DNA from: Clostridia bacterium
GTDB lineage: Bacteria > Bacillota > DSM-521 > Neomoorellales > Neomoorellaceae
Length of the DNA: 64,000 bases
Reading direction: 5' to 3'
Assembly (NCBI GenBank): GCA_030445865.1
Contig: JASUSV010000003.1
Coordinates: forward strand, 1 to 64,000
The translations under genes were made by a program, and so were the position numbers. The notes below the pieces were generated by a model that had not been told where the DNA came from, ran no database searches, and saw only the letters and a program-made list of their open reading frames with translations. Positions 57,983-64,000 of this stretch are shown here, piece after piece (position 1 is the stretch's first letter; each line of letters opens with the position of its first letter).

Positions 57983-59961
57983 AGCGCATCGGTGTCTTTA
58001 TATGTCACTGCGGCACCAACATCGCCTCGGCAGTAGACGTTAAGAAAGTGGCTGCTGTGGCTGCAACCTGGGCGGGTGTGGTTTTTGCCACCGATTACCA
58101 ATATATGTGTTCCGACCCGGGCCAGGAACTGATCCGCAAAGCCATCAAGGAGCACCGACTTAACCGGGTAGTGGTGGCCTCCTGCACGCCGCGCCTGCAT
58201 GAGCCTACTTTCCGCAAGACGGTAGAAAGTGTCGGCTTAAATCCCTATCTTTTTGAGATGGCCAATATCCGCGAACAGTGCGCCTGGGTGCACGCCAAAG
58301 ACAAGGAGGGGGCTACCGCCAAGGCCATCGACCTGGTGCGCATGGCGGTAGCCAAGGCCGAGCGTAATTTTGCTTTGTCGGCCGCCAAGATCCCGGTTAC
58401 CAAGAGGGCTTTGATTATCGGGGCCGGCATTGCCGGTATGCAGGCAGCTCTGGACATCGCCGACAGCGGCTATGAGGTAGTGCTCTTGGACCGGGAGCCG
58501 ACCATTGGGGGGAACATGGTAAAGCTTGACAAGACCTTTCCCACCCTGGATTGTTCGGCTTGAATAAGCACGCCTAAAATGGTTGCTGCGGCGCAGCATC
58601 CTCAAATTAAGCTCATGACCTATGCCGAAGTGGAAAACGTGGCCGGTTATGTAGGCAACTTTGAGGTTACCATCCGTAAGAAAGCGCGCTCGGTAGATGC
58701 CAGCAAATGCACCGGCTGCGGCACCTGCTGGGAGAAGTGCCCGACCAAAGTGGACAGCGAATTTGATCTTGGCCTGGGCAAGCGCAAGGCCATCTACCTG
58801 CCTTTCCCCCAGGCGGTGCCGGCCGTACCGGTTATCGACCGCGAGCACTGCCGCCAATTTACCAGGGGCAAGTGCGGGGTCTGCCAAAAAGTCTGCCCGG
58901 CCGGCGCCATAGATTACAATCAGCAGGACGAAATTGTAACCGAAAAGTTCGGCGCCATCGTGGTGGCTACCGGTTACGAACTCTTTAAGTGGGAAGAGGT
59001 TTACGGCGAATACGGCTACGGCAAGTATCCCGACGTAATTACAGGTATGCACTTCGAGCGAATGAATAGCGCTTCGGGGCCTACCGGTGGCAAGATTATC
59101 CGTCCTTCCGATGGCAAGGAGCCCAAAACAGTGGTCTTTGTCAAGTGCGTCGGTTCGCGCGACGAGGCCAAGGGCAAGTCTTACTGCTCCCGGGCCTGCT
59201 GCATGTATACTGCCAAGCACGCCCACCAGGTGTTGGAAAAGATTCCCGGATCAAAAGCCTTCGTCTTCTACATGGACGTGCGTACACCGGGGAAGGCTTA
59301 CGACGAATTTTACGAGCGCACGGTGCACGAAGGAGCCATTTACGTCCGCGGCCGGGTAAGCAAGATCTTCCCCGAAGGCGAAAAATTAATCGTCCGGGGC
59401 GAGGACACCCTGCTGGGCCGCCAGGTGGAAGTGGCGGCTGACCTGGTGGTGCTGGCTACGGCCATGGTGCCCAGCCGCGGCTGGGAGAAAGTGGCCAGGA
59501 TGGTTAACCTGGCTACGGATAAGGACGGCTTTTTCCAGGAGGCCCATCCCAAACTGAGGCCCGTGGAAACCTTTACCGCCGGCGTGTACCTGGCCGGTGC
59601 CTGCCAGGGGCCTAAAGATATTCCGGATACGGTGGCCCAGGCCAGCGCGGCGGCGGCCAAAGTTTGCAACCTTTTTAGCCGCGATGAAATGACCACCGAC
59701 CCCATGACGGCCCAGGTGGACGAGAGCCTGTGTTCTGGCTGCGCCATGTGCCAGCCCATCTGCCCGTACAAGGCCATTGAGATGAAGACCATTACCGAGC
59801 GGGTGGCCGGTAAACAGGTCAGCCGGCAGGTGGCTGCGGTCAACAGCGGCCTCTGCCAGGGCTGTGGCGCCTGTACGGTGGCCTGCCGGGCGAGCGCCCT
59901 GAACCTGAAAGGCTTTACCAACGAACAGATCTTAGCGGAGGTGGATGCCGTATGTCTGTAG
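57979..59961 (+). CDS. hdrA: Heterodisulfide reductase subunit A (HdrA), predicted selenoprotein
   Basis: 660 residues when TGA at 58561-58563 is read as selenocysteine (Sec195). The bifurcating FAD sits in a thioredoxin-reductase-like fold ([20 protein letters not shown]). TFPTLDCSA-Sec-ISTPKMV aligns with the usual [15 protein letters not shown], so Sec replaces a conserved cluster cysteine. Four cysteine clusters follow: from Cys244 ([12 protein letters not shown]), then [11 protein letters not shown], Cys585 ([12 protein letters not shown]) and Cys626 ([11 protein letters not shown]). The frame is continuous across the TGA, and a hairpin at 58581-58601 fits a bacterial SECIS. Without Sec the product would end at 194 residues. 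It overlaps flxD by 10 bp. Confidence 0.93.
58581..58601 (+). promoter_or_regulatory. SECIS-like hairpin of hdrA
   Basis: GG-T-TGCTGC pairs with GCAGCA-T-CC (one T/T mismatch) around a GGC loop. The stem starts 17 nt after TGA 58561-58563 and the loop carries G, as bacterial SECIS elements require. It lies within the hdrA coding region. Confidence 0.75.
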
Positions 59962-60389
59962 CGGTGCAAGATACTACCTGGGAGCCCAAAATTGTGGCCT
60001 TTTGCTGCCACTGGTGCGCCTACGCCGGCGCCGACCTGGCCGGTTTGAACCGTCTGGCTTACCCGAGCAACGTGCGCATCATCCGCGTTCCCTGCTCCGG
60101 CCGGGTAAACCCCCAGTTCGTCCTGCGGGCCTTCCAGCGCGGTGCTGACGCCGTCCTGGTAGCCGGCTGACACCCGGGCGACTGCCACTATGGTAGTGGC
60201 AATTACTATACCCGCCGCCGTTTTCTTTTGATGCAGAGGGTATTGCAGTTTACCGGAATCGAGCCTGAGCGTTTCCAGGTGCGCTGGGTATCCGGCTCCG
60301 AGGGGCCCCGCTTTGCCCAGATTATAAGCGAGCTTACGGAGGCGGTGCGCGCTCTGGGGCCCAACAGGAAGTTGAGGGATTACGCATGA
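59952..60389 (+). CDS. flxD: MvhD/FlxD iron-sulfur subunit, predicted selenoprotein
   Basis: 145 residues when TGA at 60168-60170 is read as selenocysteine (Sec73). It opens with [20 protein letters not shown]. The segment VLVAG-Sec-HPGDCHY aligns with GCHPGDCHY of MvhD, a [2Fe-2S] ligand region. After the TGA the frame continues for 72 codons with family-like sequence ([34 protein letters not shown]). MvhD-type subunits bridge HdrA to an electron donor module, here the downstream Flx proteins. It ends in a 4-bp overlap with the next gene. A conventional reading would call only 72 residues. Confidence 0.93.
60183..60201 (+). promoter_or_regulatory. SECIS-like hairpin of flxD
   Basis: A perfect 8-bp stem TGCCACTA (60183-60190) with TAGTGGCA (60194-60201) and a TGG loop. 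The stem begins 12 nt after TGA 60168-60170. Size, spacing and a G in the loop match bacterial SECIS elements. Confidence 0.82.
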
Positions 60390-61285
60390 ATACGCTGACG
60401 GAAAAAATGCGGGCTTTAGCCCGGGAGCTTTTAGAAAAAGGAGAAGTAAAGTATATCATCGGCTGGGAGAAAGGCAGCCTCTGGTACCAGTCGCCGCCGG
60501 TTTTTATCGACCGCCCAGAGGATGCCGGGCGCCTGATCTGGGATGAGTTCTGCGTCAATAACCTGGCCAAATACCTGCTCGACGACAAATACCTTGAAGG
60601 CAGGGTCGGCCTCTTTGTCAAAGGCTGCGACGCGCGAGGCATAAACCGCCTGCTGCAGGATAGGCAGGTGGAACGGGACAAGTTTTACCTCATGGGTATC
60701 GTTTGCCCGGGCGTGAAAGATCCTCGCCAGGCAGCGGGGTTAAGTATAGAACAGCGCGAGGAGGTTCCGCTGGCAGCCAAATGCCTTTACTGCGCTCATC
60801 CTGAACCGGTAGTTTATGATGTCCTTTTAAACGAAGCGGGAGAGGCATATCGGCCCAAGAGGCCGGCAGGCGAGCGCTTTGAAGATGTGGCCGCGCTGGA
60901 GGCCATGTCACCCGACGAGCGCTATGAGTTCTGGGCCAGGCAGTACCAGCGCTGCATCCGCTGCTACGCCTGCCGCAACGTCTGCCCGGCCTGCAACTGC
61001 CGCGAGTGCATCTTCGACCGCAGCCAGTCCGGCTGGGTGGGCAAGCGCATGGCCGGCAGCGAAAACGCCTTTTACGGTTTGACCCGGGCCTGGCACGTGG
61101 CGGGCCGCTGCATCGAATGTGGAGAGTGCGAGCGGGTCTGCCCCATGGGTATCCCCATTATGACTTTAAATAAAAAAATTATCAAGGAACTGAACGAGCT
61201 CTTCGGCGAGTACGAGGCCGGTGTGAGCCTGGAGGCAGAACCGCCGCTGGGTCGTTACCGGACCGATGACCCCGATTTTAGCTAG
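60386..61285 (+). CDS. flxC: Flx complex iron-sulfur subunit FlxC
   Basis: 299 residues. The N-terminal half resembles F420-hydrogenase-beta-like proteins (FVKGCDARGINRLLQDRQV). The C-terminal half has two [4Fe-4S] motifs, CIRCYACRNVCPACNC and CIECGECERVCPMG. The gene order hdrCBA-flxD-C-B-A mirrors the flxABCD-hdrABC cluster described in sulfate reducers, and names are assigned by that order. It overlaps flxD by 4 bp. Confidence 0.8.
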   Translation: MNTLTEKMRALARELLEKGEVKYIIGWEKGSLWYQSPPVFIDRPEDAGRLIWDEFCVNNLAKYLLDDKYLEGRVGLFVKGCDARGINRLLQDRQVERDKFYLMGIVCPGVKDPRQAAGLSIEQREEVPLAAKCLYCAHPEPVVYDVLLNEAGEAYRPKRPAGERFEDVAALEAMSPDERYEFWARQYQRCIRCYACRNVCPACNCRECIFDRSQSGWVGKRMAGSENAFYGLTRAWHVAGRCIECGECERVCPMGIPIMTLNKKIIKELNELFGEYEAGVSLEAEPPLGRYRTDDPDFS

Positions 61286-61301
61286 GGCGGGAGGTGGTAC
61301 G

Positions 61302-62306
61302 GTGTTAAAGATAGCCAAAGAAAAAATGCCCGAGCTTTTGAACGCCTGGGCGAAGATAGGTAAGCTTTATGTACCGCAAGACCAGGACGGCGTATCTAAC
61401 TTCCTGCCCTGGGACGGGAAGGGAAAATTAACCCTGGGGCAAGGCAATAGCGTCCTGCCGCCGAAAGACCTCTTTTTCCCGCGCACCGAGACCATGTACC
61501 GTTACCAGCGTAGCGGTGGTGCCCTTTCATTAGAAGAGGTAGTTGAAAATGAGAAACAAATACTGGTAGGGATCCGGTCCTGCGATGCCAGGAGTATTGC
61601 CCTGTTAGACGATGTTTTTTTGACCAAAGGTTACGTGGATGAGTTTTACCGCCGGCGCCGGGAAAATACGCTTATCGTGGCACTGGCCTGCAATGTGGCC
61701 CAGGATACCTGTTTTTGTACTTCTTTCGGTATCGACCCCGGCCGGGCCGAAGGAGTGGATATACAGGTTTGGGAAGTGGACGGCAGCTATATTTTAGAGG
61801 CCGGCACCGAAAAGGGAAGGGAACTTTTAGGACAGGCCCCGGCCCTGCTGATGGAGGCGGGTGAAGGCGGCCTGCCGGAAGCACCGGCATGTAATCTAAA
61901 GGTAGATTTGGCGGGGGTAACCGAAAAGCTACAGCAAATGTTCGAGCACCCCTTCTGGGCTCAAATTTGCCGGAAGTGCCTGGGTTGCGGCCTCTGTACC
62001 TATCTCTGCCCTACCTGTCACTGTTTTGACATCCAGAGCGAGAACCGGGGGGATTCTGGCATAAAATTCCGCTGCTGGGATTCCTGCATGTTTTCCGAGT
62101 ATACCCGTATGGCCGGCGGTCACAATCCTAGGCCGTCGAAGAAGGAGCGGGTGCGCAACCGCTTTCTGCATAAACTCCAGTATTTCCCGGAACGCTACGG
62201 CAAGTTCGGTTGCGTGGGCTGCGGCCGGTGTTTGAGTTACTGCCCGGTGAATATGGACATCACGCGCATTATCGGCGGCATCAAGGAGGTGGACCTCAAT
62301 GGTTGA
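61302..62306 (+). CDS. flxB: Flx complex iron-sulfur subunit FlxB
   Basis: About 334 residues from a GTG with GGGAGGTGG 4 nt upstream. An ATG at 61266 inside flxC is less likely. The N-terminal domain resembles the beta subunits of sulfhydrogenase and anaerobic sulfite reductase (VGIRSCDARSIALLDDVFL; CFCTSFGIDP). Two C-terminal [4Fe-4S] motifs are CRKCLGCGLCTYLCP and CVGCGRCLSYCP. It probably relays electrons between FlxA flavin and FlxC/FlxD. It overlaps flxA by 8 bp. Confidence 0.82.
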   Translation: MLKIAKEKMPELLNAWAKIGKLYVPQDQDGVSNFLPWDGKGKLTLGQGNSVLPPKDLFFPRTETMYRYQRSGGALSLEEVVENEKQILVGIRSCDARSIALLDDVFLTKGYVDEFYRRRRENTLIVALACNVAQDTCFCTSFGIDPGRAEGVDIQVWEVDGSYILEAGTEKGRELLGQAPALLMEAGEGGLPEAPACNLKVDLAGVTEKLQQMFEHPFWAQICRKCLGCGLCTYLCPTCHCFDIQSENRGDSGIKFRCWDSCMFSEYTRMAGGHNPRPSKKERVRNRFLHKLQYFPERYGKFGCVGCGRCLSYCPVNMDITRIIGGIKEVDLNG

Positions 62307-63132
62307 AGCGGTGGCCAGAGCTAACCCCCTGGTGCCCGAACTGGGGAAGATAATTAAGATCGTTGACGAGACGCCGGATGTGAAGACTTTTCATATAACT
62401 ACCGAAAAAGGTAAGCCCTTCACCCCCCTGCCGGGGCAGTTGGCCATGCTCTCAATTTTAGATGTGGGGGAGGCCATGTTTTCCATTACCTCCCAGGGTC
62501 CGGAGCACCTGGAGCTGGCCATTAAAAAAGTAGGCATGCTCACTGAAGCCCTGCACGAAGCCGAGGTTGGGCAGACAGTCGGCATCAGAGGGCCTTACGG
62601 TAACGGGTTCCCTTTGGAAATGCTTGTTGGGAAAGATTTGCTTTTTATCGGCGGCGGCATCGGCCTGGCGCCGGTGCGGTCCCTCATTAATTACTGTGCC
62701 GAGCATCGGGAGCAGTTTGGCCATATGTGGATTATTTACGGGGCGCGTTCCCCGGCCGACCTCTGCTTCAAAGAAGACCTCTTCCAGAACTGGCCCCGGG
62801 TACCCAATTGCCGCGTTGATGTAACTGTAGATAAAGGCGATGAAAATTGGACGGGTCCAGAAGGATTTGTGCCGGCTTTCGTCGAAAAGTTAAATCCATC
62901 ACCTAAAGGAAAGATCGCCGTTACCTGCGGGCCACCGATCATGATTAAATTTGTATTGCAGTCGCTGGAAAAGCTGGGTTTCCAGGATGATCAAATTATC
63001 ACCACGCTGGAGATGCGCATGAAGTGCGGTATCGGCAAGTGCGGTCGCTGCAACCTGGGCAGCCGTTACGTCTGCCTGGACGGCCCTGTCTTTACCTTGG
63101 CGCAGTTGAAGCAGTTGCCCAATGAGTACTGA
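62299..63132 (+). CDS. flxA: FAD/NAD(P)-binding oxidoreductase FlxA
   Basis: 277 residues of the ferredoxin-NADP reductase / DHODB type. An FAD domain (PGQLAMLSILDVGEAMFSIT) is followed by an NAD(P) domain (LLFIGGGIGLAPVRSLINY; VTCGPPIMIKFV). A C-terminal [2Fe-2S] site uses Cys243, Cys248, Cys251 and Cys259 (CGIGKCGRC). It is the likely NAD(P)H entry point of the complex. AAGGAGGTGG precedes the ATG. Confidence 0.9.
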   Translation: MVEAVARANPLVPELGKIIKIVDETPDVKTFHITTEKGKPFTPLPGQLAMLSILDVGEAMFSITSQGPEHLELAIKKVGMLTEALHEAEVGQTVGIRGPYGNGFPLEMLVGKDLLFIGGGIGLAPVRSLINYCAEHREQFGHMWIIYGARSPADLCFKEDLFQNWPRVPNCRVDVTVDKGDENWTGPEGFVPAFVEKLNPSPKGKIAVTCGPPIMIKFVLQSLEKLGFQDDQIITTLEMRMKCGIGKCGRCNLGSRYVCLDGPVFTLAQLKQLPNEY

Positions 63133-63889
63133 TATTACTCTGGATTTTCACGTCCACGGTTTGGGTCACGGGGAACCGCCTCACACTCCAGCAAGGCTCG
63201 AACCTTTTATACGCCAGGCGGCAAAGAAGGGGTTGCGGGAAATTGGGCTGGCCGAGCACGAATGGTACAAAGAAGCGCTGAAATTTGAGACTTTTACCGA
63301 ACTAAGGCAGATGTTCCCCGGGTTAGAGATAAGGGTCGGGCTGGAAATAGACTTCCGCCGCGGTCGCCAGGATCTGGGTTCCCTGGTTGCCTGCCCCTGG
63401 GATTATCTCATAGGCTCGGTGCATGAAATAGACGGCTGGAGCTACGACGAGCCTGGCGAGGAGGACGGCTTCGCCGCCTGGGATATCGATGAACTCTACC
63501 GGCGTTATTTTCAACTGGTGGCCGAAGTTGCCGCCAGTGGTTATTTCCAGATCGTCGGGCACCTGGACCTAATTAAGCTTTACGGCCACCGCAGCCGTCG
63601 GCCGGTGGTGGAACTGGCCGAAGGAGCCTTGAGGGCTATTGCCCGGGCCGGTATGGCCGTGGAAATTAACGCCGCCGGGCTTTTTCGCCCGGTGAAAGAG
63701 TTGTATCCGGCTCCGGAGCTTTTGTCCCGTTGTTTTGCCCTGAATATTCCCGTTACCTTTGGTTCCGACGCCCACGAGCCCGATCAGGTGGGGCGCGGCC
63801 GCGCTGAAGCTTTGGAACTCTTGCGCCGGGTGGGGTATACCAGGCTGGTTGGATTTAAACAACAGGAGATGTATACAAGAAATCTTTAA
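63122..63889 (+). CDS. PHP-domain phosphoesterase (histidinol-phosphatase-like)
   Basis: 255 residues. Metal ligands of the PHP domain are visible in DFHVHGLGHG, GLAEHEWY, GLEIDF, GSVHEIDGW, GHLDLIK and FGSDAHEPDQ. Closest in plan to HisJ-type histidinol phosphatase, but no histidine genes adjoin it. The ATG lies within the last codons of flxA (11-bp overlap), so it is probably cotranscribed. Substrate unknown. The remaining 111 bp to the window end show no feature I can support. Confidence 0.88.
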   Translation: MSTDITLDFHVHGLGHGEPPHTPARLEPFIRQAAKKGLREIGLAEHEWYKEALKFETFTELRQMFPGLEIRVGLEIDFRRGRQDLGSLVACPWDYLIGSVHEIDGWSYDEPGEEDGFAAWDIDELYRRYFQLVAEVAASGYFQIVGHLDLIKLYGHRSRRPVVELAEGALRAIARAGMAVEINAAGLFRPVKELYPAPELLSRCFALNIPVTFGSDAHEPDQVGRGRAEALELLRRVGYTRLVGFKQQEMYTRNL

Positions 63890-64000
63890 ATTTTAAATGC
63901 GGTTAAGGGGAGTAGCGCCGGTTTAACCGGTTGCCAGGTCGCCAGCACGGCTTTTTTAGCCCGGCCTGGGCAGTATAAATGCGAGACCTTCACCGCCCGA

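Noticed and set aside
58237-59226. Minus-strand open frame of about 329 codons opposite hdrA
   Set aside because: Complement of the conserved hdrA coding sequence with no protein features of its own.
58579-59961. A separate gene starting at ATG 58579 encoding a ferredoxin-like protein after a short HdrA
   Set aside because: It is in the same frame as the upstream HdrA half, with only a TGA between. The combined sequence is a complete HdrA and the TGA sits at a Cys position with a SECIS-like hairpin.
60168-60170. Nonsense mutation making flxD a pseudogene
   Set aside because: The sequence after the TGA keeps family features and ends with a coupled overlap to the next gene, so the reading frame is under selection.
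1-64000. CRISPR array, prophage or integrative element
   Set aside because: No regularly spaced direct repeats, integrase, phage structural genes or tRNA attachment site were seen. The repeats found are dispersed inverted-repeat elements.
63890-64000. Terminator after the PHP-domain gene
   Set aside because: CCGGTTTAACCGG is palindromic but too short and not followed by T residues. The later TTTTTT has no convincing stem before it.

Overview
The window looks like a chromosomal segment of a thermophilic, spore-forming, anaerobic Firmicute close to Moorella. This is inferred from the gene content: Gram-positive-type flagellar genes with no P- or L-ring genes, FliY and CheC/CheD chemotaxis proteins, FliW/CsrA, a spore SASP gene, a SleB-type hydrolase, and a heterodisulfide-reductase/flavin oxidoreductase operon. 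No rRNA, tRNA or CRISPR was seen.

Layout. 1-7.3 kb holds housekeeping genes: an MBL-fold hydrolase, a YigZ protein, convergent cinA and cell-wall hydrolase genes, HtrA, an M1 peptidase and a polysaccharide deacetylase. 7.3-13 kb holds a c-di-GMP riboswitch, an MCP and cheW-cheA-cheB. 13-23 kb holds late flagellar genes (flgM-flgN-flgK-flgL-fliW, csrA, flagellin, flaG-fliD-fliS). Three sigma-28 promoters can be read there, together with a small accessory patch (Uma2 gene and PIN-toxin relic). 24-46 kb is the main flagellar operon, from flgB through sigD, headed by a second c-di-GMP riboswitch with an overlapping terminator/antiterminator. 46.6-52.6 kb holds the two rod proteins, cheD-cheR-cheC-cheY and fliM-fliY. 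52.6-56.3 kb is a mixed patch: SASP, a stress protein, a geranylgeranyl-reductase-like flavoprotein and a Na/Pi-type transporter. 56.5-63.9 kb is hdrC-hdrB-hdrA-flxD-flxC-flxB-flxA followed by a PHP-domain gene.

Most notable points. (1) HdrA and the adjacent MvhD/FlxD subunit each contain an in-frame TGA at a position where the family has cysteine. Each TGA is followed by a compact hairpin at bacterial SECIS distance, so both are best read as selenoproteins in one electron-bifurcating complex. (2) c-di-GMP control appears at three levels: two riboswitches and a PilZ protein. (3) A family of short inverted-repeat elements is scattered between the genes. One copy has a perfect 9-bp flanking duplication. 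Two other copies carry a roughly 158-bp insert whose core recurs at 46.3 kb with compensatory base changes, pointing to a mobile structured RNA, possibly HEARO/omega-RNA-like. (4) The flagellin leader has a CsrA-type GGA hairpin just upstream of its ribosome binding site.

In working terms, the flagellar block makes and steers a flagellum. SigD/FlgM and FliW/CsrA time late gene expression, and c-di-GMP is predicted to shut the motility operons off when high. The Hdr-Flx block probably couples NAD(P)H, ferredoxin and a disulfide or other acceptor by flavin-based electron bifurcation.
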